Counted from the stretch's first letter, positions 41,050 through 54,699 are shown. The stretch: 64,000 nt of DNA from Megalonaias nervosa (GCA_016617855.1 JAECUM010004438.1:1-64000); one strand, 5' to 3'. The notes: generated by a model from the sequence alone, not told the origin. Made by a program: numbers and translations.

Positions 41050-41061
41050 ATTATTTATTAT
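41050..41061. promoter_or_regulatory. 12-bp bidirectional start spacer
   Basis: The spacer ATTATTTATTAT separates the divergent start codons of the PLA2 and ATPase genes. It is A/T-only and nearly symmetrical, so both starts see TATTATATG- or AATAATATG-like contexts. Any promoter must lie within it or inside the coding regions. Confidence 0.45.
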
Positions 41062-41727
41062 ATGGATATAATTGACTTTTCAGCGACACGAAAACAAGAG
41101 CCAGTAAAACATCACCCGGCGCTACCAAATTCTATCAGAATGATTATAATAGGCCCATCTGGAAGTGGAAAGACGCAAGTATTGCTCAATCTAATAATGA
41201 GATGGCTGAAGTGGGATAAATTATATTTAATAGCGCCATCTGTAGATGATCAGCGATGTTACGAAGTACTTAAAGATTTTAATGAAAATGCAAAATTGTT
41301 GCATGAAGACAGTGAAGTCATAGACTTTATTACTGATATTGATGAAGCGCCATCCGTAGATGATCTGGATGGATTCATTAATAACCTCGTGGTATACGAT
41401 GATGTCATGCTGGACAAACAATCCAATCCAGCTCGGATATTTTCACGAGGCCGTCACAAAAACACAGACGTGACTTATGTTACACAGCGTTATACACAAA
41501 TTCCAAAAGTGATCAGGGATAACTGTAACGTTTTAGTTGTGTTCAACGGAGTTGATAATCATACGCTGCAAAATATTTATTATACTTGGTGTTCTGGGGA
41601 CATGGACATGAACAAATTTAAAAATTTCTTTTCAAAAGCACAAGCTGCTCCCTTTGGTTTTGTAACAATAAATTTACATGATCCGAGGTCAAGATATCGT
41701 AACGGACTTGATACAATTTTTGGATAA
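41062..41727 (+). CDS. DNA-packaging ATPase (FtsK/HerA, A32-like)
   Basis: 221 residues, intact. Walker A GPSGSGKT at 31-38, Walker B 'NNLVVYDDVM' with the acidic pair at about 113-114, and an arginine-finger-like 'SRGRHKN' at 128-134. Length and motif spacing match the genome-packaging ATPases of Polintons, virophages and poxvirus A32. It would pump element DNA into capsids. The stop lies 8 bp from the inner edge of the right TIR. Confidence 0.9.
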   Translation: MDIIDFSATRKQEPVKHHPALPNSIRMIIIGPSGSGKTQVLLNLIMRWLKWDKLYLIAPSVDDQRCYEVLKDFNENAKLLHEDSEVIDFITDIDEAPSVDDLDGFINNLVVYDDVMLDKQSNPARIFSRGRHKNTDVTYVTQRYTQIPKVIRDNCNVLVVFNGVDNHTLQNIYYTWCSGDMDMNKFKNFFSKAQAAPFGFVTINLHDPRSRYRNGLDTIFG

Positions 41728-41734
41728 AAACCAT

Positions 41735-41917
41735 AGCAGCAGGAAGGGTGAACGACATACGCGTAGTGACCAGCACGTGAAAAAATCATAAAAAATCTGG
41801 TCAATTAGAGAAGTTTTTACTGTTAAAGCAAACACTTTTTTTTCAGCCTTCGTAGGAACCCTTAAATTTCAAAATTAAGGTCTCTACAAAGTTGTAGGGT
41901 TCACCCTTCCTGCTGCT
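41735..41917 (-). repeat. Right terminal inverted repeat of the Polinton
   Basis: Inverted copy of the left TIR. Both its inner end (AGCAGCAGGAAGGGTGAAC at 41735-41753) and outer end (GTTCACCCTTCCTGCTGCT at 41899-41917) show the terminal motif. Confidence 0.92.
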
Positions 41918-41990
41918 TCCACAAACACACATCCACAAACACACACACACTCACACACACACATATATATATATATTTATTTATATTTAT
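41918..41990. repeat. CA/TA microsatellite at the right edge of the Polinton
   Basis: Imperfect CA repeat turning into TA repeat. It matches the microsatellite that closes each host tandem unit (48.77-48.89 and 54.09-54.16 kb), so the Polinton inserted at its edge. Confidence 0.8.
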
Positions 41991-43333
41991 ATGCTAATTT
42001 TCAGTAGCGTAAAATAAATTAAAGAAATCAAACAAACAATCTCCCAGGATCGCATAACGCAATTATCTATCTGTCTATCTATATCTATTTTCAAATATAG
42101 AACAGAATTCAGTCGTTGAGCACGTATAAGGATAATAATCGTATAAAGATAGCAAGCGTGCTGAAATGCAATCATGGCCTCTGAAAGCTGAATTCTCAGC
42201 ACTGGATCCTAATGATAGAAACAGATCGACTTTTGTCATTAAGGGTATACTACTAGTTTACCTCACATTGACAATGAGTGTTGTTTCGCACGTACGAAAT
42301 TAAAGCTGGTGGCGCCTCGTATGATCTTAATTTCTGCATAATCATTGCAACAAGACATGTAAGAAACCTGGATTACTTCTAACCTCGATTATAGGGTAGG
42401 GTATCTGAACCAGCAATTCTCATAAATAGCTTTTACTGTGAGCCATATATCAGCACTCAATAGTGAGTTCATAATATTGCTATTGTATTTATTTAAATCG
42501 GTAACATCTTTTGTTTTCTACCCAAAATAGTTTTAGTTTTATTTCTACTTAAACTTTTGAAGAGGGGAAGAGGATCCGATTATGTCTCTTTGTTTTGACA
42601 TCTTTTCCATATTGTTCACAATTTCATTCAAACTTGGAGTCAAAACGTTTCTTTCTTTTGACCATTTTACTCGACCGTCTGAAAAAGAATTTCAGTTTGG
42701 TCTATGTTAGCATTGGATGCATGCAAAAGAAATCTCCAGGCAGATATACCTCCCAACATCGGGCGCACAAATTAAACCTTGTTCCTTTATAGATACTAAC
42801 TACCTGATAACGAAATCACGACTGGTTATATTATTTGACTTCCTTTTTAGAGAATGAAATAGGCTATTAAGATTTACATCCTCTTGGGGTTTGGGTCAAT
42901 GTTTTTACACGTAAGAACCTAATTTGCATTTTATTGCAACTGATTCCCTATTTTATCCCCAAATATTTCACACGAATTTCCATCAGTTATTTAAAATTTG
43001 TTTCTGAAAGATATATTAAAATGATTACTATTTGAGCCATTTGTCCATGATAGCCGAGTTAGATAAATACATTTTTGAAATCTCCCTTGGGGTATTGAAT
43101 CTACTTTGTTTGCCGTAACTGGACACTAGCGGTTGATATGAACAACCTATACATTGGCTCCCACAGTCTTTTTCATTGCAAGTTGAGTTCCTTATACAGT
43201 CTATTGTGTTATTCTGCATTAGTATTTTAATTTATTTTGTGTAATTTTCATTCTCTTTCAAGCAGGCATAATTCGTATACGGAGGAGGCAATGTTTTTAA
43301 TGCACATTATCCTTGTGTTTTATACTCTACGTT

Positions 43334-44669
43334 ACTACCTTAAAGAACACGACTCATTGTTGTTGAATTAAATATTGCTGCAATAGGAGGAAAGCGTGAC
43401 TGAACAAACTGTTTAGTAAATTATTTAGCCATGTGTTTATTCCTCAGATAAACAGCCAGCTTTATTGCATCAATGCAGTTTGCGCACACTTAAAGACATC
43501 CATTTGTTGTAAAGCGAGAGCGCCTAGTGTCTCAATAATAGTTTCAGGAACACTGTTTATATACAACGTTTAACATCAAGCCAATGTTTCTGAGGTCCTT
43601 TCTTGATGAAAGATATACAGAAACTACAAAGCATACTGCACCTATATGTTTTTCATTTTGTTAAATATCCTTGCATTATAATCATAATTAACACACTGAG
43701 ACAAAATGTCCTTAAATTTACAATTTTAAAGCTTTCACTCTCTTTTGCTACAGCAACTCTTGTCGAAAAGGATAGAGGTATGTTGTAAAGGGAATTACAA
43801 CTACGAACGTATTAGAGGTTTATCCCGAAGTAGATTTATTCTTGATCCAAAAGCTAAACCTCTCCTGATTGTAAATATGAAATTAACTATTATGCAACAG
43901 TACCAATGCACTTAAAACCATTATGCTAAGGCAGTCTAACGACAAAACCAGTATCCACGGACAAACAAAGTTATTACGTAAATTTAATGTTCAACTTGAA
44001 ACAGGCGATTAACCAAAGAAAGTTAGCTAATGGCCTGCGCAAGCACATTCCACCGAACCCCCATCATATACAAAGGTCATCGTATTGACTCCTTTAAAAG
44101 CATTCAAAAAATGCAAGAGATGCTCCAATTGGATGTGCATTGTAGGCAGTAATGAGATATGTCAAATGTTTGTACAATCCATCCGGGCAATTCAACCGTT
44201 AAACACAGTTTAAAAAGGTCCTGTGTTGTGGTGGTTTTGGAGAGAGCTAGGAACCTTTGACAGGTAAGTGTAGTTTACTTTCAACTTCATGCAGGAAATA
44301 TTTATAAATTTATTTGAAAAGAGTTCAAATTGTTTTTTATGAATTTGGATAATTTTATGTATTTCACAGGAAGAATACTTTCATTAGCAATACTATTATT
44401 TATGTCCCAATTTCCAGCATAAATGAGTGGGGCAATTGTTTTCCTCTTATCGTCAATCATTTTGTTTTCTTAACACAATTATTGTAATTAATTCGTTTGC
44501 AATATAACAATGTATGTTATATATAAATTTCCTCGCGGAAGTTAAGGAAATTGCTGACCTGTGCACTTGATAGACAACTTTATATATCTTTTTTCTTACG
44601 AGAGATCGTAACGTATAGTGAAGGTTTAAGTGACAAGCGAGTGGTAGTTCCTCAGAACAAATAAGCACG

Positions 44670-44719
<50 letters not shown>

Positions 44720-46425
44720 AGCGCAACCAAAATAATGCGGATATGTTAAATCTAAGGTAAATATCATGCCATACTCAACGTATTTAGAAAAGGTTGAGAA
44801 TTGTATCGTAATAATGGCAGAATTTAAACACTAAGTGAGACGATGAGAAAGAGGGAGAATAAAAATGTAAACATTCACCACCCATTGGCGAATTTTACAC
44901 TAACTATATATTTTGAAACTAAATTATACATGTTTCAGTGGACTGTAGGAAATGTTACTCTGTCACGACTTCAAAAGTGAAAAGTGAAAACAAAAACCTA
45001 TTACGTGTACTGCAGAAGCGTAAATACCCCTGATGCGTTTTCATTTGTTACATAAGGATGCACTTTCAGAATAAATGAAATTTATTTGGTCGCATTTTTC
45101 AACAATGTTCAACTTGAAACAGGCGCTTAACCAAAGAAAGTTAGCTAATGGCCTGCACAAACTACCTTAAAGAACACGACTCATTGTCGTTGAATTAAAT
45201 ATTGCTGCAATAGGAGGAAAGCGTGACTGAACAAACTGTTTAGTAAATTATTTAGCCATGTGTTTATTCCTCAGATAAACAGCCAGCTTTATTGCATCAA
45301 TGCAGTTTGCGCACACTTAAAGACATCCATTTGTTGTAAAGCGAGAGCGCCTAGTGTCTCAATAATAGTTTCAGGAACACTGTTTTTATACAACGTTTAA
45401 CATCAAGCCCATGTTTCTGAGGTCTTTTCTTGATGACAGATATATAGAAACTACAAAGCATACTGCGCCTATATGTTTTTAATTTTGTTAAATATCCTTG
45501 CATTATAATCATAATTAACACACTGAGACAAAATGTCCTTAAATTTACAATTTTAAAGCTTTTGCTCTCTTTGCTACAGCAACTCTTGTCGAAAAGGATA
45601 GAGGTATGTTGTAAAGGGAATTACAACTACGAACGTATTAGAGGTTTATCCCGAAGTAGATTTATTTTTCATCCAAAAGCTAAACCTCTCCCGATTGTAA
45701 ATATGAAATTAACTATTATGCAACAGTACCAATGCACTTAAAACCATTATGCTAAGGCAGTCTAATGACAAACCTAGTATCCACGGACAAACAAAGTTAT
45801 TACGTGAATTTAATGTTCAACTTGAAACAGGCGATTAACCAAAGAATGTTAGCTAATGGCCTGCCCAAGCACATTCCACCGAACCCCCATCATACACAAA
45901 TAAATCGTAAACGTCATCGGATTGACTCCTTTAAAAGCATTCAAAAAATGCAAGAGATGCTCCAATTGGCTGTGCATTGTAGGCAGTAATGAGATATGTT
46001 AAATGTTTGTACAATCCATCCGGGCAATTCAACCGTAAAACCCAGTTTATAAAAGGTCCTGTGTTGTGGTGGTTTTGGAGAGAGCTAGGAACCTTTGACA
46101 TTTAAGCGTAGTTAACTTTCAACATCATGCTGGAAAATTTTATATATTTATTTGATAAGAGTTCAAATTGTTTTACATGAATTTGGATCCTTTTTATGTC
46201 TTTCACAGGAAGACTACTTTTATTAGCAATACTATTATTGATGTCCCAATTTCCAGCATATATGGCTGGGACAATTGTTTTCCTCTTATCATCAATGATT
46301 TTGTTTTCTTAATATATATATATATTTCTAAAATACTTCTTTTTTCTTCGGAGAGATCGTAAGGTACGCAAAGTATACTGAAGGTTTTAGTGACAAGCGA
46401 GTGGTAGTTCCTCAGAACAAATAAC

Positions 46426-46474
<49 letters not shown>

Positions 46475-46850
46475 GCGCAACCAAAATAATGGGGATATGT
46501 TAAATCTAAGGTAAATATCATCCCATACTCAACGTATTTAGAAAAGGTTGAGAATTGTATCGTAATAAAGGCAGAATTTAAACACTAAGTGAGACGATGA
46601 GAAAGAGGGAGGATACAAATGTAAACATTCACCACCCATTGGCGAATTTTACACTAACTATATATTTTGAAACTAAATTATACATGTTTCAGTGGACTGT
46701 AGGAAATGTTACTCTGTCACGACTTCAAAAGTGAAAAGTGAAAACAAAAACCTATTACGTGTACTGCAGAAGCGTAAATACCCTTGATGCGTTTTCATTT
46801 GTTACATAAGGATGCACTTTCAGAATAAATGAAATGTATTTGGTCGCATA
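43334..46850. repeat. Internal ~1.8-kb tandem duplication in unit 1
   Basis: 43334-45099 and 45164-46850 are nearly identical, starting at ACCTTAAAGAACACG and each including a CA microsatellite (44665-44720 and 46426-46474). The junction at 45100-45163 carries a 60-bp filler copied from inside the unit (similar to 43987-44040), a sign of a template-switch or complex recombination event. Confidence 0.8.
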
Positions 46851-47764
46851 TTTCATTTTTCACTGTTGTCCGAGAACGAATGTATACCTATATTTCCTTT
46901 TCGAAGATAAGGCGTGGTTTGATTATTCAAAAAGGAAATTTACTCTTTCTGTGCTTCTGTAACTAACTGATCTATCATTGACTGCACCATTATGTTGGCA
47001 TGGGTTCCTACGCTGTACATTTAACAAAGATATGTTATTAAATTTCAAATCACTATTTGCATGAAAATAAGAGATTTCACCAGTGTTGTTTCACAGCAGA
47101 CAATAGCATGACTCAATTGTTAAAACGATCCACTTTCAACATGTTTATATAAGTATTAAAATTCTTAACGTTGGCAAATGACCATGGAATTTGCCCCATT
47201 ACATTTTGAAAATTCTTTTTACCGGCCTTTTCCGTCATGTTATTTTGAAAATTATTTGCAACGAGTTCGATTTTTAGATCATTGACATTGAATTAAATAG
47301 TTCAAACGCTGTAATATCGTAACATTTACACACATTTGTTTTATGGATGTTAGATTCAAGACGAATTCACAAAATGTCATAAGCTCCATACGTTCATTAC
47401 AATGATAAGGTTATTATTATATGAAAATTTAATATATTATACGTGTGAACAAAAGACATCCTGGTAGAGTTACAAAGTTGATTGTTCTTCTTATTCTTTT
47501 TTTCCACAGACGTATTATTGCAAACATGTTGAAGAATCCTGTAGCTTTGATGTTTTGAAATATATTTGGAAAACAAACAACGATGGAAAATAGAATAGTG
47601 TCCTACAGAATATACAATCTTTGTCTTGTACCTGTTCAGTTATATACAGTCTTAAATAGCCGAAATGTAGCTGTTAATTTTAGTATGGATTGAACATAAA
47701 ATTCATTGACTCTCTAGTTAATTCTGTTCAAGTCTTTGATAAGTTATGACGTGATTATTTTGTA

Positions 47765-48460
47765 TCTGTCTCTAATGGAACTAATTCAGTGACCTATGGC
47801 AGCCCACTACCCACTGTTTCCATATCTGAGAAGGAAGAGGCTACACAATCAACAGATGCACCATTAATCCCCTCCTCTGAAGGAGCATCGCCGAACGTAA
47901 CAATTGATGCTGACAGAGATAGCGATTATGATGAAGAGGAAGAAGTAGAGGAGGTACAGGCAACAGATGCACCAATGAGCCAGTCATCTGATATAGAATG
48001 AACAGTGGCATCACCATCTGTAACAAGTGATGTTGATGGAGATATTGATTTTGATGGAATTGAAGGCGTAGAGTCAATGCAGGCAACAGATGCACCAATG
48101 AGCCCTTCCGTTGAGGAAGCATCAACAGTGGCACCACCATCAGTAACAAGTGATGTTGATGGAGAAAATGATTCCGATGGAAATGAAGAAATAGAGGCAG
48201 TGCAGGCAACACATGCAACAATGACCCCGTCCATTGAGGGAGCATCGGTAGTAGCGACGCCACCCGTAACAACTGATGCTGACAGATAACGATTCTGATG
48301 AAGAGGAAGAGGTAGAGGCAGTGCAGTGAACAGATGCACCACTGAGACCTTCCGTTGAGGGAGCATCAACAGTGGGCATCACTATCCATAACAATTAATG
48401 CTGACAGAGATAGCGATTGTGATGAGGATGTAGAGGTAGACCAGGTGTAGGCAACATATA
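47765..48460 (+). pseudogene. Degenerate acidic repeat coding sequence (unit 1)
   Basis: Three to four imperfect repeats of about 100-120 bp. Read on plus, they give Asp/Glu-rich repeats containing 'SVTSDVDG' and 'VQATDAPMSPSVE'. The frame is broken at 47999, near 48288 and near 48330. No start, signal peptide or splice sites can be assigned with confidence. It looks like a decayed exon of a low-complexity acidic protein, repeated in unit 2 and in the Polinton's left flank. Confidence 0.5.
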
Positions 48461-48775
48461 AACCTTAGAGCCCGTCATATCAGAGAGCATCAACAGTGGC
48501 TATTATATAAATCTTGTATTAGACCAAATAGACCTTTGTAGTTTGTACCGTAATATCTTCCGCATTAATCATTTTAGAAGCAGGAATCAATCTGCACCAA
48601 AAAATATATTTATCTGTATATCTGTCTATCTATCACTAACATTTCAAGATTGCTTCTTTGAAAACAGACGATGGAACTAAAAATAGAACTCAACTGTATA
48701 GCAAGTATATGGATACTAATTCCAGTGTTAAGCAGGTTTTTCATTGGCGACATCCCTCACGATGAAACACAAACA

Positions 48776-48915
<140 letters not shown>

Positions 48916-48925
48916 TTTATATTTA

Positions 48926-51526
48926 TATGCTAATTTTCAGTAGCGTAAAATAAATTAAAGAAATCAAACAAACAATCTCCCAGGATCGCATAACACAATT
49001 ATCTATCTGTCTATCTATATCTATTTTCAAATATATAACAGAATTCAGTCGTTGAGCACGTATAAGGATAATAATCGTATAAAGATAGCAAGCGTGCTGA
49101 AATGCAATCATGGCCTCTGAAAGCTGAATTCCCAGCACTGGATCCTAATGATAGAAACAGATCGACTTTTGTCATTAAGGGTATACTACTATTTTACCTC
49201 ACATTGACAATGAGTGTTGTTTCGCACGTACGAAATTAAAGCTCTTGGCGCCTTGTATGATCTTTATTTCTGCATAATTATTGCAACAAGGCATGTAAGA
49301 AACCTGGATTAGTTCTAACCTCGATTATAGGGTAGGATATCTGGACCAGCAATTCTCATAAATAGCTTTTACTGTGAGCTATATATCAGCACTCAATAGT
49401 GAGTTCATAATATTACTATTGTATTTATTTAAATGGGTAACATCTTTTGTTTTCTACCCAAAATAGTTTTAGTTTTATTTCTACTTAAACTTTTGAAGAG
49501 GGGAAGAGGATCTGATTCTGTCTCTTTGTTTTGACATCTTTTTCATATTGTTCACAATTTCATTCAAACTTGGAGTCAAAACGTTTCTTTCTTTTGACCA
49601 TTTTACTCGACCGTCTGAAAAATAATTTCAGTTTGGTCTATGTTAGCATTGGATGCATGCAAAAGAAATCTCCAGGCAGATATACCTCCCAACATCGGGC
49701 GCACAAATTAAACCTTGTTCCTTTATAGATACTAACTACCTGATAACGAAAACACGACTGGTTACATTATTTGACTTCCTTTTTAGAGAATGAAATAGGC
49801 TGTTAAGATTTACATCCTCTTGGGGTTTGGGTCAATGTTTTTACACGTAAGAACCTAATTTGCATTTTATTGCATCTGATTCCCTATTTTATCCCCAAAT
49901 ATTTCACACGAATTTCCATCAGTTATTTAAAATCTGTTTCTGAAAGATATATTAAAATGATTACTATTTGAGCCATTTGTCCATGATAGCCGAGTTAGAT
50001 AAATACATTTTTGAAATCTCCCTTGGGGTATTGAATCTACTTTATTTGCCGTAACTGGACACTAGCGGTTGATATGGACAACCTATACATTGGCTCCCAC
50101 AGTCTTTTTCATTGCAAGTTGAGTTCCTTATACAGTCTATTTTATTATTTTGCATTAGTGTTTTAATTTATTTTGTGTAATTTTCATTCTCTTTCAAGCA
50201 GGCGTAATTCGTATACGGAGGAGGCTATGTTTGTAATGCACATTATACTTGTGTTTTATACTCTACGTTACTACCTTAAAGAACACGACTCATTGTTGTT
50301 GAATTAAATATTGCTGCAATAGGAGGAAAGCGTGACTGAACAAACAGTTTAGTAAATTATTTAGCCATGTGTTTATTCCTCAGATAAACAGCCAGCTTTA
50401 TTGCATCAATGCAGTTTGCGCACACTTAAAGACATCCATTTGTTGTAAAGCGAGAGCGCCTAGTGTCTCAATAATAGTTTCAGGAACACTGTTTTTATAC
50501 AACATTTAACATCAAGCCCATGTTTCTGAGGTCCTTTCTTGATGACAGATATATAGAAACTACAAAGCATACTGCACCTATATGTTTTTAATTTTGTTAA
50601 ATATCCTTGCATTATAATCATAACACACTGAGACAAAATGTCATTAAATTTACAATTTTAAAGCGGTTACTCTCTTTTGCTACAGCAACTCTTGTCGAAA
50701 AGGATAGAGGTATGTTGTAAAGGGAATTACAACTACGAACATATTAGAGGTTTATCCCGAAGTAGATTTATTTTTGATCCAAAAGCTAAACCTCTCCCGA
50801 TTGTAAATATGAAATTAACTATTATGCAACAGTACCAATGCACTTAAAACCATTATGCTAAGGCAGTCTAACGACAAAACCAGCATCCACGGACAAACAA
50901 AGTTATTACGTAAATTTAATGTTCAACTTGAAACAGGCGATTAACCAAAGAAAGTTAGCTAATGGCCTGCCCAAGCACATTCCACCGAACCCCCATCATA
51001 CACAAATAAATCGTAAACGTCATCGCATTGACTCCTTTAAAAGCATTCAAAAAATGCAAGAGATGCTCCAATTGGCTGTGCATTGTAGGCAGTAATGAGA
51101 TATGTTAAATGTTTGTACAATCCATCCGGGCAATTCAACCGTAAAACCCAGTTTAGAAAGGTCCTGTGTTGTGGTGGTTTTGAAGAGAGCTAGGAACCTT
51201 TGACATGTAAGCGTAGTTAACTTTCAACATCATGCTGGAAAATTTTATATATTTATTTGATAAGAGTTCAAATTGTTTTTCATGAATTTGGATCCTTTTT
51301 ATGTATTTCACAGGAAGACTACTTGTATTAGCAATACTATTATTGATGTCCCAATTTCCAGCATATATGGCTGGGGCAATTGTTTTCCTCTTATCATGAA
51401 TGATTTTGATTTCTTAATATATATATATTTCTAAAATACTTCTTTTTTCTTACGAGAGATCGTAAGGTGCGCAACGTATACTGAAGGTTTTAGTGACAAG
51501 CGAGTGGTAGTTCCTCAGAACAAATA

Positions 51527-51602
<76 letters not shown>

Positions 51603-54113
51603 GGCAACCAAAAAAATGCGGATATGTTAAATCTAAGGTAAATATCATGCCATACTCAACGTATTTAGAAAAGCTTGAGAATTGTATCGTAATAAAGGCA
51701 GAATTTAAACACTAAGTGAGACGATGAGAAAAAGGGAGAATACAAATGTAAACATTCACCACCCATTGGCGAATTTTGCACTAGCTATATATTTTGAAAC
51801 TGAATTATACATGTTTCAGTGTGCTGTAGGAAATGTTACTCTGTCACGACTTCAAAAGTGAAAAGTGAAAACAAAAACCTATTACGTGTACTGCAGAAGC
51901 GTAAATACCCTTGATGCGTTTTCATTTGTTACATAAGGATGCACTTTCAGAATAAATGAAATTTATCTGGTCGCATTTTTCATTTTTCACTGTTGTCCGA
52001 GAACGAATGTATACCTATATTTCCTTTTCGATGATAAGGCGTGGTTTCATTATTCAGAAAGGAAATTTACTCTTTCTGTCCTTCTGGAACTGATCTATCA
52101 TTGACTGCACCATTATATTGGCAAGGGTTCCTACGCTGTACATTTAACAAAGATATGTTATTAAATTTGAAATCACTATTTGCATGAAAATAAGAGATTT
52201 CACCAGTGTTGTTTCACAGCAGACAATAGCATGACTCAATTGTTAAAACGATCCACTTTCAACATGTTTATATAAGTATTAAAATTCTTAACGTTTGCAA
52301 ATGACCATGGAATTTGCCCCTATTACATTTTGAAAATTTTTTTACCGTCCTTTACCGTCATGGTTATTTGAAAATTTTTTGCAACTAGTTCGATTTTTAG
52401 ATCATTGACATTGAATTAAATAGTTCAAACGCTGTAATATCGTAACATTTACACACATTTGTTTTATGGATGTTAGATACAAGACGAATTCACAAAATGT
52501 CATAAGCTCAATACGTTCATTACAATGATAAGGTTATTATTGTATTAAAAAAATAATATATTATACGTGTGAACAAAAGACATCCTGGTAGAGTTACAAA
52601 GTTGATTGTTCTTCTTATTCCTTTTTTTTCTTCTTTTTTTTTCACAGACGTATTATTGCAAACATATTGAAGAATCCTGTAGCTTTGATGTTTTGAAATA
52701 TATTTAGAAAACAAACAACGATGGAAAATAGAATAGTGTCCTACAGAATATATAATCTTGGTCTTGTACATGTTCAGTTATATACAGTCTTAAATAGCCG
52801 AAATGTAGCTGTTAATTTTAGTATAGATTGAACTTAAAATTCATTGACTCTCTAGTTAATTCTGTTCAAGTCTTTGAAAAGTTATGACGTGATTATTTTG
52901 TATCTGTCTCTAAAGGAACTAATTCAGTGACCCATGGCAGCCCACTACCCACTGTTTCCAAATCTGACGAGGAAGAAGCTACACAATCAACAGATGGACC
53001 ATTAATCCCCTCCTCTGAAGGGGCATCGCCGAACGTAACAATTGATGCTGACAGACATAGCGATTCTGATGAAGAGGAAGAAGTAGAGGAGGTACAGGCT
53101 ACAGATGCACCAATGAGCCCGTCATCTGATATAGAATGAACAGTGGCATCACCTTCTGTAACAAGTGATGTTGATGGAGATATTGATTTTGATGGAATTG
53201 AAGGCGTAGAGTCAATGCAGGCAACATATGCACCAATGAGCCCGTCCATTTTTGGGAGCATCAAGAGTGGCGACTACATCCATAAGAATTGATGCTGACA
53301 GAGATAACGATTCTGATGAAGAGGAAGAGGTAGAGGCGGTGCAGGCAGCATATGAACCAATGAGCCCTTCCGTTGAGGAAGCATCAACAGTGGCACCACC
53401 ATCAGTAACAAGTGATGTTGATGGAGAAAATTATTCCGATGGAAATGAAGAAATAGAGGCAGTGCAGGCAACACATGCAGCAATGTGCCCGTCCGTTGAG
53501 GGAGCATCAGCAGTAGCGACGCCACCCGTAAGAACTGATGCTGACAGATAACGATTTTGATGAAGAGAAAGCGGTAGTGGCGGTGCAGTGAACAGAAGCA
53601 CCACTGAGACCGTCCGTAGAGGGAGTATCAACAGTGGTTATCAATATCCGTAACAAGTGATGCTGACAGAGATAGCGATTGTGATGAAGATGTAGAGGTA
53701 GACAAGGTGTAGGCAACAGAAACACCTTTGAGCCCGTCATCTCAGAGAGCGTGTACAGTGGCTATTATATATATCTTGTATTAGACGAAAGCGACCTTTG
53801 TAGTTTCTACCGTAATGTCTTCCGTATTAGTCATTTTAGGAGCAGGAATTAATCTGCTCGAAACATCTCTCTATATATCTGTATATCTATCCCTACCATT
53901 TCGAGATTGCTTCTTTGATCACAGATGATGCAACTTCAAAACATAACTCAACTGTATAGCACGGATAATAATTAATAATTCCAGTGTTAAGCAGGTCTTT
54001 CAGGGAGAAATAATGCAAAATATCTACGAGAAATTTAGGACAAGAAAAGAGACACGAACGTCTCCATCAACGATATACCTCACCACCTCAAACACACACA
54101 CACACACACACAG

Positions 54114-54158
<45 letters not shown>

Positions 54159-54165
54159 AAGAATA
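48926..54165. repeat. Host tandem unit 2 (~5.2 kb)
   Basis: Copy of unit 1 without the internal 1.8-kb duplication. It contains a long CA microsatellite (51530-51600), the degenerate acidic repeats and a terminal CA/TA tract (54091-54157). Differences from unit 1 are scattered substitutions and small indels. No intact gene seen. Confidence 0.8.
52895..53720 (+). pseudogene. Degenerate acidic repeat coding sequence (unit 2)
   Basis: Counterpart of the acidic repeats at 47765-48460 with one extra repeat ('NDSDEEEEVEAVQAAYEPM'). Frames are broken at 53139, about 53250 and 53551. Both units being broken at different points suggests relaxed constraint, unless the gene is spliced in a way I cannot see. 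Confidence 0.5.
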
Positions 54166-54699
54166 CAAATTATATGGCGAATAACAGCCGTTTCAAGCGC
54201 ACTGGATCCAGCAAGGGATCACGTGTGCCAGGGATTGATTGAGATAAATGCAAGAAACTGACGACGAACAGTGCAAAACTAGTATCTAACTAGCCTGAGC
54301 GCTTTGGACTCTTAATGAGTCTTTTGCAAAGGCAAATATAAAACATAGACAAAACAAACAAATAAAACACAAAACCCGTTGTGCTTGCAAAACTCTACAT
54401 GGCTGTTTCTACATGAATTAAACCTTTAAATGAATTATGTCTCAATCAACCTTAATCAACTTGTTGCGGATACTGGAAAATAATTGTATGAACCTTGAAA
54501 TTGATAAGCCATGGCGACATCTATTACTTTGTATACATTTTTGTAAGATCACATTATACCCAGGATATTTAATTCATATAGTAAACAACTTCCGATTTCA
54601 CGTGCGTTTTTCCATTTAATCAAATCAGGCCTCAGCTGTGGGCTAAAATCTCTTAACCCAAAGTAGTTGAGGCACATAATGAGAATCTTTGAAGGGCTT

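Larger units (their letters stand above)
14143..41917 (+). mobile_element. Polinton/Maverick virus-like transposon, with two nested LINEs
   Basis: Bounded by inverted repeats of about 180 bp beginning AGCAGCAGGAAGGGTGAAC. It carries the hallmark set: retroviral-type integrase, family B polymerase, adenain-like protease, packaging ATPase, major capsid and penton-like proteins. The span is 27.8 kb including two LINE insertions, about 16.2 kb without them, which is normal for Polintons. A 5-bp direct repeat CCACA lies at both edges (14137-14141 and 41919-41923), close to the 6-bp duplication typical of these integrases. A paralogous host unit at about 48.76 kb lacks the element. Several genes are broken, so the copy is probably no longer autonomous. 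Confidence 0.93.
41985..48770. repeat. Host tandem unit 1 (~6.8 kb)
   Basis: Homologous over its length to unit 2 (48926-54165), offset about 6.94 kb at the start and about 5.12 kb at the end. The difference is an internal duplication of about 1.8 kb (43334-45099 repeated at 45164-46850). The unit ends with acidic coding-like repeats and a CA/TA microsatellite. It contains no intact gene. Short open frames in 42595-42792 and 45765-45989 recur in unit 2 but lack recognised domains. Confidence 0.8.

Noticed and set aside
14358..41727. Alternative genetic code (TAA/TAG as Gln) in the Polinton
   Set aside because: Several in-frame TAA/TAG codons sit where Gln would fit, but capsid, fibre and other genes also end at TAA/TAG with overlap or immediate next-gene starts, Gln is normally encoded by CAA/CAG throughout, and TGA and frameshifts also break genes. 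Decay explains it better.
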